Source: Microbacterium testaceum
GTDB lineage: Bacteria > Actinomycetota > Actinomycetes > Actinomycetales > Microbacteriaceae
Direction: 5' to 3'
NCBI RefSeq assembly: GCF_029761935.1
Contig: NZ_CP121699.1
Span: 2,480,001 to 2,544,000 of the forward strand
DNA length: 64,000 nt
Shown here: positions 1 to 8,643 of the stretch, piece by piece
Position numbering within the stretch: the first letter of the stretch is position 1
Layout of the letters: each line of letters begins with the position of its first letter
The notes under the pieces: model-generated
The model's database searches: none
The model's input: the letters and a program-made list of their open reading frames with translations, nothing else
Told to the model about the DNA's origin: nothing
Made by a program: the position numbers and the translations under genes

Positions 1-1166
1 GGCACCTTCACGAGAAGGATGAACACGAGCGAGATGGGGATCAGCAGTCCGGTCGCCGCCTGCAGGAACGGCATGTTCAGCAGATAGCGGGCGTACATGC
101 GCTGGCGCAGCGTCGGCAGCGCCTTCCACTCGCCCTTGCCGAGCACCTGCAGGAAGCCCTGGTTCCAGCGCGTGCGCTGCTTGTACAGCGACTTCAGGGT
201 CGGCGGGGTCTCCTCGCGCGTGACGTACTCGGGGTTGTAGGCGACGACGACCTTCGCGCCGTCGCTGGACAGGCGCACACCGAGCTCGCAGTCCTCGGCG
301 AGGCACTGGTCGTCCCATCCCTTCGACCATGCGAGGCGGTCGCGGGTGACGAACACGGTGTTGCCGCCGAGGGGGATGAACTTGGAGCGGGCGTGGAAGT
401 GCAGGCGCGAGCGGAACCAGAAGTAGTACTCCAGGACATTGCGCAGCGACCACCAGCTGGTCTCGAAGTTCATCAGCTGGACGCCGCCCTGCACGACGTC
501 GGCACCCGTCTCCTGGAACTTCGAGTCCACGACCGTCAGCAGGCCGGGGTGCACCTCGTCCTCGGCGTCGAAGACGCCGACGACGTCACCGGTCGCGATC
601 TGCAGGGCGCGGTTCAGCGCCTTGGGCTTGTTCTTCGGGACGCTGTCATCCACGACGACCTTGATGAGATCGGGATGCCGGGCAGCGGCCTGCCGCACCA
701 CCATCTCGGTGCCGGGGTCGTCGTGGCCGACGATGGCGATGATCTCGAAATCGGGGTGATCCTGCTGCGCGAGGCGGTCAAGCGTCTGCCCCATCACCTC
801 TTCCTCGTGCCGCCCGGGCACGAGCAGCGTGAACCGGTGCCGCGCGGGACGCGGCGAGGAGCTGAACTGCGTGGCGCGCAGATCATCGGCGGAACGCCAG
901 GCGTGGAGCATCCACCACAGCGTCGTCGTCGCGACGACGGTCAGGGCGAGCGCCAGGATGATGATGCCGCTGTAGCCGAGCCACTCGCCGATCGACCAGT
1001 CGGGCAGGAAACCGCCCGACACGGTCGTTCCGGGCTGGGCCGGGAGGGGGACTTCGGTGGTTCCCGTCGACCCCTGCCCGGGGGCGGGAGCGACGGGGGT
1101 GAGGAGCGGTTCGGGTGTGGGACCGGGTGCGGCGGCGGTGAGCGGGGGAACGTGCGGGAACGACAA
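1..1166 (-). CDS. GT2 processive-type glycosyltransferase, C-terminus beyond window
   Basis: Membrane glycosyltransferase of family 2 that would add sugar from a nucleotide-sugar donor to a cell-surface glycan. Reading the minus strand from a TTG at 1166 (GGAGG seven bases upstream) gives an uninterrupted frame to the window edge. A Pro-rich N-terminus is followed by one membrane segment (about residues 66-86, GIIILALALTVV), then the catalytic domain with FTLLVPGRHEEE, the DDS and DAEDEVH aspartates, AEDCELG and the QRTRWNQG acceptor motif, and the start of a second hydrophobic segment at the edge. This order matches cellulose/hyaluronan-synthase-like enzymes. Product unknown. The start codon is a choice based on the ribosome site. 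It is divergent from the ABC transporter, with 243 bp between them in which I see no clear promoter. Confidence 0.85.
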   Translation of the reverse strand, partial: MSFPHVPPLTAAAPGPTPEPLLTPVAPAPGQGSTGTTEVPLPAQPGTTVSGGFLPDWSIGEWLGYSGIIILALALTVVATTTLWWMLHAWRSADDLRATQFSSSPRPARHRFTLLVPGRHEEEVMGQTLDRLAQQDHPDFEIIAIVGHDDPGTEMVVRQAAARHPDLIKVVVDDSVPKNKPKALNRALQIATGDVVGVFDAEDEVHPGLLTVVDSKFQETGADVVQGGVQLMNFETSWWSLRNVLEYYFWFRSRLHFHARSKFIPLGGNTVFVTRDRLAWSKGWDDQCLAEDCELGVRLSSDGAKVVVAYNPEYVTREETPPTLKSLYKQRTRWNQGFLQVLGKGEWKALPTLRQRMYARYLLNMPFLQAATGLLIPISLVFILLVKV

Positions 1167-1409
1167 AAGACAACCTCCAGCGTCCACGTGGACGGTTCGA
1201 GGGCGGTAAGGGGAGATGCGCGACGACCGGGGGTGAAACGTCTCGCACGGGTGATTCGGGGGTGCACGGGGGGAATGGTTTGGATGGCACAGGCGATTGC
1301 CAGGGTTCGCGCTCGTCGGCGTCGTGTTAAGGGGCATCCACCGATCGGGGGATGCCGAGTCCCCCGGGTCGTCGTTCCCGTCGGTGTCGCGCACCACCAG
1401 ACTGAGGGC

Positions 1410-2285
1410 ATGAGCGAGAACGTCGTCGAGGTTCAGGACCTGCGCAAGACCTATCGAGGGGGCCTCGAGGCACTGCGCGGGGTGTCGTTCGACATCCGCC
1501 GGGGCGAGACGTTCGCGCTGCTCGGTCCCAACGGCGCGGGCAAGAGCACGGTCATCGAGATCCTCGAGGGCTACCGCGACCGCACGAGCGGCGAGGTGCG
1601 CGTGCTCGGCATCGACCCGCACCGCGGCGGCCTCGACTGGAAGGCGCGACTCGGCATCGTGCTGCAGAACACCGGCGAAGCGCCCACGGCGAGCGTGCGG
1701 GAGCTGCTGGCGCACTTCGCCTCGTTCTACCCGCGCCCGCGCGACGTCGACGAGGTCATCGCCTCGGTCGGGCTGAGCGAGAAGGCCAAGGTCTCGGTGC
1801 GCAAGCTGTCGGGCGGGCAGCGTCGTCGCGTCGACGTGGCGCTCGGGATCGTCGGTCGACCCGACCTGCTGTTCCTCGATGAGCCGACGACCGGCTTCGA
1901 CCCCGAGGTCAGACGGCACTTCTGGTACCTCATCCGCGACCTGCAGCGCGAGGGCACGACGATCCTGCTGACCACCCACTACCTCGACGAGGCAGCTGAA
2001 CTCGCGGAACGCGCGGCGATCATCGTCGGCGGAGAAGTGGCATCCGTCGGTCGTATCGACGAACTCGGCGGACCGGATGCCCGTGTGCCTCTCGTGCGGT
2101 GGCGCGAGGGCGGTGAGACCCGCGAGCAGCGCACGCAGGATCCCGGAGCGGTGGTCGCCCAGCTCTACGCCCGTGTCGGCGAACCCGAGCGGCTCGAGGT
2201 CGTGCGCCCGAGCCTCGAAGACGTGTACCTCTCGTTCCTTGGCGACGAAGCGCGCCGCACGGCCGCGGCGGGAGGCACCGCGTGA
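1410..2285 (+). CDS. ABC transporter ATP-binding protein (ABC-2 type exporter)
   Basis: Cytoplasmic ATPase of a drug/lipid-type exporter, 291 aa from the ATG at 1410. Visible motifs are Walker A GPNGAGKST at residues 39-47, a Q-loop VLQNTGE, signature LSGGQRRR, Walker B LLFLDEPTTG and the H-loop TTHYLDEA. The C-terminal 70 residues resemble the extension of multidrug (CcmA-type) ATPases. The open frame extends far upstream, but that part is antisense to the glycosyltransferase. The stop overlaps the permease start by 4 nt, so the two are translationally coupled. Substrate unknown; linkage to a NarL-type sensor pair suggests an exporter induced by envelope stress. Confidence 0.93.
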   Translation: MSENVVEVQDLRKTYRGGLEALRGVSFDIRRGETFALLGPNGAGKSTVIEILEGYRDRTSGEVRVLGIDPHRGGLDWKARLGIVLQNTGEAPTASVRELLAHFASFYPRPRDVDEVIASVGLSEKAKVSVRKLSGGQRRRVDVALGIVGRPDLLFLDEPTTGFDPEVRRHFWYLIRDLQREGTTILLTTHYLDEAAELAERAAIIVGGEVASVGRIDELGGPDARVPLVRWREGGETREQRTQDPGAVVAQLYARVGEPERLEVVRPSLEDVYLSFLGDEARRTAAAGGTA

Positions 2286-3085
2286 GCCGCGTGCTGCGGC
2301 TGGGTGCCGCCCGTGTCGCGTTCGAGGTGCGCTCGTACTTCCGCCAGGGCGACTCGGTGTTCTTCACGTTCCTGTTCCCCGTGATGATCCTGCTGATCTT
2401 CGCCGTCGCCTTCGACGCGCAGACCTTCGGCCCGCCCGGAGACGAGGTGGATGCCGCGCAGTTCTACCTCCCCGCGATGCTCGCCGCGGGCGTGCTGCTG
2501 TCGGGCCTGCAGAACATGTCGATCGACATCGCGATGGAGCGCAGCGACGGCACGCTCAAACGCCTCGGCGGAACCCCGCTGAGTCCGGTGTCGTACTTCA
2601 TCGGCAAGCTCGGGCAGGTGCTGGTGACCGGATTCCTGCAGTCGGCGCTGCTCATCGTGGTGGCCGCGGTGTTCTTCGGCGTGCCGCTGCCGACCGACCC
2701 GGAGCGCTGGCTGACCTTCGCGTGGGTGTTCCTCCTGGGCGTCACCACCTGCGCGATCCTCGGGATCGGCCTGTCGGCGCTGCCCCGCACCGGCCGGAGC
2801 GCCACGGGCGTCGTCATTCCGATCGTGCTGCTGCTGCAGTTCATCTCGGGCGTCTACATCAACTTCGCCGCCCTCCCCGAGTGGCTGCAGAACGTCGCGA
2901 GCGTCTTCCCGCTGAAGTGGCTCGCGCAGGGCTTCCGCTCTGTTTTCCTGCCCGAGAGCTTCGCGGCCGGCGAGCCGTCGGGCTCGTGGGACCACCCGCT
3001 GATCCTGCTGGTGACGGGGCTGTGGCTGGTGCTGGGACTCGCGCTCGTGCGGCTGACGTTCCGGTGGATTCGGAAGGACGCGTGA
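2282..3085 (+). CDS. ABC-2 type transporter permease
   Basis: Membrane component paired with the preceding ATPase, 267 aa from a GTG that overlaps the ATPase stop. Six hydrophobic segments are visible: one near residues 22-40, one near 60-80, then three in the middle including LLIVVAAVFFGVPL and VFLLGVTTCAILGIGL, and a last one near 245. The ABC-2 family signature region (SALPRTGRSATGVVIPI) lies before the fifth segment. It ends in a TGATG junction with the sensor kinase, so all four genes probably form one operon. Confidence 0.92.
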   Translation: MSRVLRLGAARVAFEVRSYFRQGDSVFFTFLFPVMILLIFAVAFDAQTFGPPGDEVDAAQFYLPAMLAAGVLLSGLQNMSIDIAMERSDGTLKRLGGTPLSPVSYFIGKLGQVLVTGFLQSALLIVVAAVFFGVPLPTDPERWLTFAWVFLLGVTTCAILGIGLSALPRTGRSATGVVIPIVLLLQFISGVYINFAALPEWLQNVASVFPLKWLAQGFRSVFLPESFAAGEPSGSWDHPLILLVTGLWLVLGLALVRLTFRWIRKDA

Positions 3086-4308
3086 TGTCGCAATTCACCG
3101 CCACCCCGGTCGCCGCCTCGGACGCGGCGGATGTCGGACTCCCCACGACGCGAGGGTGGATCGTCGCCTTCCTCGCGGCGGGAATCCTGGGTGCGGGCAT
3201 CGCTGTGGCATCCGCGGTCGTCGCCGGCATCCCGTGGGCCTCGGCTGTCGCTGCGCTGACGCTTCTCGGGGCCTACACCGTGTTCATCCTGCTCGTGCTG
3301 CCCCGTCTGCTGCGGCGCGAGGCGGGGACGATGGGCGCGCTCGACGTGGTCACCATGGTGGTCACGGTGCTCGCGGTCGCGCTGTTGACCTCCCTCGTGC
3401 CGTGGCTCGCGATGCTGCAGTTCTGGGTCTTCCCGCTGCTGTGGACGCTGGCCGCGTCGACCCGCATCGCGGTGGGCGCGTGCTTCGTCTCGGCCGCGTC
3501 GATCTTCGCCGCGCTGCTGCCCTGGACCGGTGGAGGATCGTGGGCGGTCATGGCCTTCGTACAGGGCGCGTCGTTCGTCTCCGCCGTCGTGCTGGGGCTC
3601 TGGATCAGCGGGATCTCGCGGTACGGCTCCGAACGCGACGCTCTCGTCACCGAGCTGACGGCAGCGCAGAGCGAACTCGCCTCTCTGCATCACGACGCCG
3701 GCGCGATGGCCGAGCGCGAGCGCCTCACCGCCGAGATGCACGACACGATCGCGCAGAGCCTCGCGGGGACGGTCATGCTCGCACAGCGCGCCCGGCGCGA
3801 GTTGGTCGAGGGAGCTCTGTCGCCGTCTACCCTCGAGCTCGTCGAGGAGGCCGCACGGGCAGCACTCGCCGAGACCCGAGAGCTGGTCGCCGGGGGAGCC
3901 CCCGCCTCGGTCGGGGCCGGCGGACTGACTGAAGCGTTGCGCACGGTGGTCGCGCGGGCCGTCCGCGAAACGGGTCTCGACGTCGAGCTCGTGACCTCGG
4001 TCGTACCGCCGCTCGATCGCGAGGCCGAGGTGGCGCTCCTGCGGTGCGCGCAGGAGGGCCTCTCGAACGCGAGACGGCACTCCGGCGCCCGTCGCGTCGA
4101 GGTGACTCTCGCCGAGCGGCACGGCGTCGTGGAGGTCACCGTGCGCGACGACGGCGTCGGTTTCGACGCCACCGCCAGCGCGCACGGCTACGGCATCGAG
4201 GGGCTGCGTGCACGCCTGGGCGCCCTCGGCGGATCGCTCGAGGTCGACGGCACCCCGGGGGCTGCGACGGTACGCGCCGGAGTCCCTGTCAGGGCGGGAC
4301 GCTCGTGA
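3085..4308 (+). CDS. NarL-type sensor histidine kinase
   Basis: Membrane sensor kinase, 407 aa. The ATG at 3085 overlaps the permease stop by one base; the longer open frame upstream is a shadow of the permease. About five hydrophobic segments occupy residues 25-175, with no large extracellular domain. A HisKA_3 dimerisation helix follows, with the phospho-acceptor in ERERLTAEMHDTIAQSL, then an HATPase domain with N-box LSNARRHSGA and G-box RDDGVGFD. The short sensor and linked ABC-2 exporter resemble DesK/LiaS-like systems that detect envelope or drug stress. The signal is inferred only. Confidence 0.92.
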   Translation: MSQFTATPVAASDAADVGLPTTRGWIVAFLAAGILGAGIAVASAVVAGIPWASAVAALTLLGAYTVFILLVLPRLLRREAGTMGALDVVTMVVTVLAVALLTSLVPWLAMLQFWVFPLLWTLAASTRIAVGACFVSAASIFAALLPWTGGGSWAVMAFVQGASFVSAVVLGLWISGISRYGSERDALVTELTAAQSELASLHHDAGAMAERERLTAEMHDTIAQSLAGTVMLAQRARRELVEGALSPSTLELVEEAARAALAETRELVAGGAPASVGAGGLTEALRTVVARAVRETGLDVELVTSVVPPLDREAEVALLRCAQEGLSNARRHSGARRVEVTLAERHGVVEVTVRDDGVGFDATASAHGYGIEGLRARLGALGGSLEVDGTPGAATVRAGVPVRAGRS

Positions 4309-4937
4309 TCCGCGTCGTCGTCGCGGACGACCACCCCATCGTGCGCGCGGGGCTCGTCGGCTTGTTGGACGCCGCAGACGGGATCGACGTGGTCGGAGCG
4401 GCCTCCGACGGGGTGGAGGTCGTGGACCTCGTCGAGAAGGAACGTCCCGACGTGGTGCTGATGGACATGCGGATGCCGCGCCGCGACGGCGACGAGGCGA
4501 CCGCGATGCTGCGCGAGAGCGTGCCCGCGACGCGTGTCATCGTCTTGACGACCTACGAGAGCGACGACGTCATCATGCGCGCGATCGCCGCGGGGGCGAG
4601 CGGGTACCTGTTGAAGGCCGCTCCCGAAGCGGAGTTGATCGCGGGCATCCGCGCGGTCGCAGCCGGCGAGGTGGCTCTCGCGCCGAGCGTCGCCCGGGTG
4701 CTGGTGGGGCAGGCGGGGCGGGCGCCCGACATGCCGACGCTGACCCCTCGAGAGGTCGAGGTGCTCTCGCACGTCGCCGAGGGGCTGAGCAACCGCGAAA
4801 TCGGCGTCCGTCTTCACCTCGGCGAGGCGACGGTCAAGACGCATCTGCTCAAGGCCTTCACAAAACTCGAGGTTGCGGATCGCACGCGCGCCGTCACGCG
4901 GGCGATGGAGCTCGGCATCCTGCGGTCGCCCTCGTGA
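4305..4937 (+). CDS. LuxR/NarL-family response regulator
   Basis: DNA-binding response regulator, 210 aa, GTG start overlapping the kinase stop by 4 nt. The receiver domain shows the acidic pair (VVADDHP), phospho-acceptor Asp in VVLMDMRMP, Thr in VIVLTTYES and Lys in GYLLKAAP. The C-terminal helix-turn-helix is typical of GerE/LuxR (LTPREVEVLSHVAEGLSNRE, then a TVKTHL recognition helix). It probably controls the upstream exporter. The stop codon lies inside the palindrome at 4933-4993. Confidence 0.94.
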   Translation: MIRVVVADDHPIVRAGLVGLLDAADGIDVVGAASDGVEVVDLVEKERPDVVLMDMRMPRRDGDEATAMLRESVPATRVIVLTTYESDDVIMRAIAAGASGYLLKAAPEAELIAGIRAVAAGEVALAPSVARVLVGQAGRAPDMPTLTPREVEVLSHVAEGLSNREIGVRLHLGEATVKTHLLKAFTKLEVADRTRAVTRAMELGILRSPS

Positions 4938-4993
4938 GAGGTCGGAATCGATCGCTTCCGGCGCTTCGCGGCGACACATTCCGACCCCTCACG
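4933..4993. repeat. Diverged copy of the 66-bp palindromic element; supplies the stop of the response regulator
   Basis: A 61-bp inverted repeat. The left arm CGTGAGAGGTCGGAAT pairs with the right arm ATTCCGACCCCTCACG, with one mismatch over 16 bp. The CGTGAG ends and the internal GCGACA match the five better copies in this window, but the stem middle differs on both arms. The TGA at 4935-4937 inside the left arm ends the upstream gene. The hairpin could act as a terminator. Confidence 0.6.
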
Positions 4994-5047
4994 CCGATAT
5001 CCGGATGCCGCGGCCCCGGTGTCGGTGGCCGGGTCTAGCGTGGAGGA

Positions 5048-6061
5048 ATGGTCGCTTATCGCTATCTCGGCAACAGTGGATTCAAGATCTCGGAGATCAC
5101 CCTCGGCAACTGGGTGACCCACGGCTCGCAGGTCGGTGACGACGCGGCGATCGCCACGGTGCACGCCGCCCTCGACGCCGGCATCACGACATTCGACACC
5201 GCCGACGCCTACGCCAACACGGCCGCCGAGACGGTTCTCGGCAAGGCCCTCGAGGGGCAGCGGCGCGAGTCGCTCGAGATCTTCACCAAGGTCTACTTCC
5301 CCACCGGCCCCGCTGGCCCCAACGACACCGGCCTCAGCCGCAAGCACATCATGGACTCCATCAACGGGTCGCTGACGCGCCTGGGCACCGACTACGTCGA
5401 CCTCTACCAGGCGCACCGCTTCGACTACGAGACGCCGCTCGAAGAGACCTTCCAGGCCTTCGCCGACATCGTGCGCCAGGGCAAGGCGCTCTACATCGGC
5501 GTCTCGGAGTGGACGGCAGAGCAATTGCGCGACGGGCACGCGCTCGCGAAGCAGCTCGGCATCCAGCTCATCTCGAACCAGCCGCAGTACTCCATGCTGT
5601 GGCGCGTGATCGAGGGCAAGGTCGTGCCCACCAGCGAAGAGCTCGGCATCTCGCAGATCGTCTGGTCGCCGATGGCCCAGGGCGTGCTGAGCGGCAAGTA
5701 CCTGCCCGGTCAGCCCGTGCCCGAGGGCTCGCGCGCGACCGACGAGAAGAGCGGCGCCACCTTCATCAAGCGGTTCCTCCGCGACGAGACCCTCGAGGCC
5801 GTGCAGCGCCTCAAGCCGATCGCCGAAGAAGCCGGACTCTCGATGCCCCAGCTCGCGATCGCGTGGGTGCTGCAGAATCCGAACATCGCGGCAGCCCTGG
5901 TGGGTGCATCGCGACCCGAACAGCTCGCGGACACCGTGAAGGCGTCGGGAGTCACTCTGGATGCCGACACCCTCGCCGCGATCGACTCGGCCCTCGGCGA
6001 CGCGGTGTACTCCGACCCCGAGAACACCTACGAGGTATCGCCGAAGCAGCGCGTGGCCTGA
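5048..6061 (+). CDS. Aldo/keto reductase (potassium-channel beta-subunit-like)
   Basis: NADPH-dependent oxidoreductase with a TIM-barrel fold, 337 aa. The start MVAYRYLGNSGFKIS matches the YRxLGxSGLKVS opening of the Kv-beta/YghZ-like subfamily. Family residues seen are Asp in DTADAY, Lys in IFTKVYF, and the GVSEWTAEQL and SPMAQGVLSGKY segments, with the coenzyme loop GASRPEQL near the end. Substrate unknown; members reduce small aldehydes. A GGAGGA lies directly before the ATG, which is unusually close. Stands alone. Confidence 0.92.
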   Translation: MVAYRYLGNSGFKISEITLGNWVTHGSQVGDDAAIATVHAALDAGITTFDTADAYANTAAETVLGKALEGQRRESLEIFTKVYFPTGPAGPNDTGLSRKHIMDSINGSLTRLGTDYVDLYQAHRFDYETPLEETFQAFADIVRQGKALYIGVSEWTAEQLRDGHALAKQLGIQLISNQPQYSMLWRVIEGKVVPTSEELGISQIVWSPMAQGVLSGKYLPGQPVPEGSRATDEKSGATFIKRFLRDETLEAVQRLKPIAEEAGLSMPQLAIAWVLQNPNIAAALVGASRPEQLADTVKASGVTLDADTLAAIDSALGDAVYSDPENTYEVSPKQRVA

Positions 6062-6186
6062 CCCGCGGACGACGGTGGGGCGGGGCTTCGGCTCCGCTCC
6101 GCCGCGTTGCGACGCGAAGAGGGGCGCTCGGCTGCGCCTCAGGCGCCGCTCAGGAGAGGGCAGGGTGGGCGTCGTACTCTGTGCGA

Positions 6187-7854
6187 ATGTCCTTTTCCGC
6201 TCACCGGCCGGGCCGCTTCGGCTCCGATGGCCGCATCGAGTTCACAACGGACGAGGAACGCGAGCAGTATCTCGACGACATCCTCGCCGCGCAGAACGCG
6301 GCCCACCGCTCCGCCGGGGCCCAGGACCACACGTCCGAGCCGTGGGGCGCGCCGCCCGCAGACGACGAGCCCGTCGACCCGTTCGTCGTCGACGCGCGCG
6401 ACGCCGAGCCGGTCGAGACCCCCCGCGACGCCGAGCCGGTCGAGACCCCCCGCGACGACGCCCCCGCCGACGACCACGACACCGTGGTGATCGACCGCGC
6501 CCAGCGCTCCCGCGCCGACGACGAGACCGCGGTGATCCCCGACGAGGTGCCCGAGCCCGCGGCATCCGTGGCCGCGGCATCCGAGCCGCGCCAGCCCCGC
6601 CTGCGCCGTCACGATCCTCGACGACCGCGTCTGTCGCTGATCCGCCGGATGGCGGTGCTCGGCGGCGCCGACAACGACGTCCTCGACGAGGTGCCCGAAG
6701 AGGTGCCGCGCTTCGTGCAGATGTTCCTCGTGCTCGCCGGAACCGCTCTGGTCTCGTCGCTGTCGATGATGTTCGCGCTGCTGACGGGAGTGCGCGTGAG
6801 CCTGTGGCTCGCCGTGCCCCTCGCGATCGTGTGGGGCCTCATCATCTTCAACCTCGACCGCTTCCTCACCTCGACGATGCGTTCGACGAAGAACATCTTC
6901 CGCCTGCTCGGCCTGGCCATGCCCCGCGTGATCATGGCGGCACTGATCGGCATCGTCGTCGCCGAGCCGCTCGTGCTGCAGGTGTTCCAGAACGACATCG
7001 TGCGCGAAGTGAACTCCACCAACGTCACACAGGCCCTCACCGACCAGGATGCCGTGACCAGCGGCCCCGAGAAGCAGGCGCTCGACGCCGCGAGCGCGCA
7101 GGTGTCGGCGCTCGAGAACCAGGCGGCGACCGGCATCGTGACCGGAACCTCGTCGACCTCGGCCGAATCCGCCGCGGCTCAGCAGAGCGTCGATCAGCTG
7201 ACGCAGCAGCTCGCCGCGCAGCAGACGGTCATCGACCAGGCGCGCGCGGTGTACCAGTGCGAGCTCACGGGCCAGGGCGCCGGGACGGTTCCGGGCTGTA
7301 CGGGCGTCGCCGGCAACGGCGCGAGTTCCGACGCGGCGCAGGCGCAGCTCGCTCAGGCGCAGTCGGCCTACGACTCGCTGTCGACCCAGCTCGCGCAGGC
7401 GCAATCGACCCTCGCCGCCGCGAACTCCGCCGGGGCCGAGGCCGCCGCCTCGTCGGCCGACCAGAACAAGCAGCAGGCCGAGGACCAGCTGCCCGCCGCG
7501 CGGGCGCAATACGAGTCGGCGCTCGCCGCGTACAACGCGCGGGCGTCGTCCGTCGCCGACGGCAACGCGGGAGCGGTGGGCCTGCTCAGTCAGATCACGG
7601 CCCTCGAACGCCTGTCGGACCGCGAACCGACGCTGCGCTGGGCGCACTACCTGATCGCCGCGCTCTTCTTCATGATCGAGCTGCTGCCCGTGCTCGTGAA
7701 GGTGCTCACCGGGTTCGGTGGTCCCTCTCTGTACGAGAAGGCCGAGAAGATGCGCGGTCAGATCGCCCTCGACCGCGTCTCGGCGCGGACGTTCCGCAAG
7801 CGCGCCGACATCATCGCCGATGAGGCGAACCGCGTGCCGGCCACCGTCACCTGA
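6187..7854 (+). CDS. DUF4407 membrane protein with coiled coil
   Basis: Protein of unknown function, 555 aa from the ATG at 6187. Residues 1-150 are acidic and disordered. Three membrane segments lie at about 176-200, 204-228 and 237-260, followed by LQVFQNDIVREVN. A long Ala/Gln-rich coiled coil (about 297-470) contains two cysteines (QCELTG and PGCTG), and a last membrane segment is at about 486-510 (YLIAALFFMIELLPVLVKV). This order is that of DUF4407 proteins. A perfect 27-bp tandem duplication at 6400-6453 doubles the RDAEPVETP peptide. The stop overlaps the NUDIX start by one base. Confidence 0.85.
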   Translation: MSFSAHRPGRFGSDGRIEFTTDEEREQYLDDILAAQNAAHRSAGAQDHTSEPWGAPPADDEPVDPFVVDARDAEPVETPRDAEPVETPRDDAPADDHDTVVIDRAQRSRADDETAVIPDEVPEPAASVAAASEPRQPRLRRHDPRRPRLSLIRRMAVLGGADNDVLDEVPEEVPRFVQMFLVLAGTALVSSLSMMFALLTGVRVSLWLAVPLAIVWGLIIFNLDRFLTSTMRSTKNIFRLLGLAMPRVIMAALIGIVVAEPLVLQVFQNDIVREVNSTNVTQALTDQDAVTSGPEKQALDAASAQVSALENQAATGIVTGTSSTSAESAAAQQSVDQLTQQLAAQQTVIDQARAVYQCELTGQGAGTVPGCTGVAGNGASSDAAQAQLAQAQSAYDSLSTQLAQAQSTLAAANSAGAEAAASSADQNKQQAEDQLPAARAQYESALAAYNARASSVADGNAGAVGLLSQITALERLSDREPTLRWAHYLIAALFFMIELLPVLVKVLTGFGGPSLYEKAEKMRGQIALDRVSARTFRKRADIIADEANRVPATVT

Positions 7855-8333
7855 TGGTCGTGTGGAGCGCGGGACTGCTGCTGTACCGGCTGACGCCGGA
7901 GCCGCAGGTGTTCATCGCGCACATGGGCGGACCGTTCTGGGCGAAGAAGGACGCCGGTGCCTGGTCGATCCCGAAGGGCGAGTTCGACCCCGAATCCGAG
8001 GGGGCTCTGGATGCCGCGCGCCGCGAGTTCCGCGAAGAGCTCGGCGTCGAGCCGCCCCAGGTCGAGTGGGCGGAGCTCGGCACCTTCGCGTACGCCAGCG
8101 GCAAGAAGGTGGTCGTCTTCGTGGGGGACGGCGCCGGGTTCACGGCATCCGACTTCACGTTCGGCACATTCGAGATGGCGTGGCCGCCCCGCTCCGGGAA
8201 GACGGCCTCGTTCCCCGAGGTCGACCGCGCGGAGTGGATGGCTCCGGATGCCGCGCGCGAAGCGCTCGTGAAGGGCCAGCGCCCGGCGATCGACGCCCTC
8301 GAAGCCGCGCTGGCGGAGCTGCCCGCGTCCTGA
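7854..8333 (+). CDS. NUDIX hydrolase
   Basis: Small pyrophosphohydrolase, 159 aa, of the group acting on nucleoside-diphosphate-linked compounds; substrate not predictable. The Nudix box is intact: a Gly in PKGEFDPESEGAL, then AARREFREELGV with the metal-binding REFREE core. The ATG overlaps the DUF4407 stop by one base, so it is co-translated with it. The N-terminus (SAGLLLYR, then HMGGPFWAKKDAGAWSIPKG) resembles the predicted NTP pyrophosphohydrolases of actinobacteria. Confidence 0.92.
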   Translation: MVVWSAGLLLYRLTPEPQVFIAHMGGPFWAKKDAGAWSIPKGEFDPESEGALDAARREFREELGVEPPQVEWAELGTFAYASGKKVVVFVGDGAGFTASDFTFGTFEMAWPPRSGKTASFPEVDRAEWMAPDAAREALVKGQRPAIDALEAALAELPAS

Positions 8334-8344
8334 CGCGTCTCGGG

Positions 8345-8584
8345 CAGAACGCAGGAGAAACGGCGACGGCCCCGACGCCGACCCGCGGGATTGCGGGTGC
8401 GCCGGGGCCGTTCGCGTGAGAATTTCCGGACTTCTGCACGCGCGGTCTGATCGGGCCTGCAGAGAGGTTCCGCGGCAGGTCGCGTGCAGAACTCCGGAGA
8501 GATGTCGACGGCCCCGACGCCGACCCGCGGGATTGCGGGGGCGCCGGGGCCGTCGGCGTGCGGATCTCAGGAGTTCCGCACGCG
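8345..8584. repeat. Two tandem ~98-bp palindromic repeats filling the gap after the NUDIX gene
   Basis: Copy A (8345-8442) and copy B (8486-8584) lie 142 bp apart. They share a nearly identical 48-bp core (8364-8411 and 8506-8553) that can fold: GGCCCCGACGCC pairs imperfectly with GGCGCCGGGGCC. Copy B is bounded by inverted ends GTGCAGAACTCCGGAGA and TCTCAGGAGTTCCGCAC; copy A has weaker ends. The 310-bp gap between the NUDIX and oxidoreductase genes holds nothing else that I can see. The genes converge here, so a bidirectional terminator role is possible. Confidence 0.7.
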
Positions 8585-8643
8585 AAGCGGGGCGGATCCG
8601 GGCTCGCGGCGCCGCCAGACAGCGGCACTGCGAGCCCGAGACA

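Noticed and set aside
393..1409. N-terminal extension of the ABC ATPase frame
   Set aside because: Antisense to the glycosyltransferase; ABC homology begins right after the ATG at 1410.
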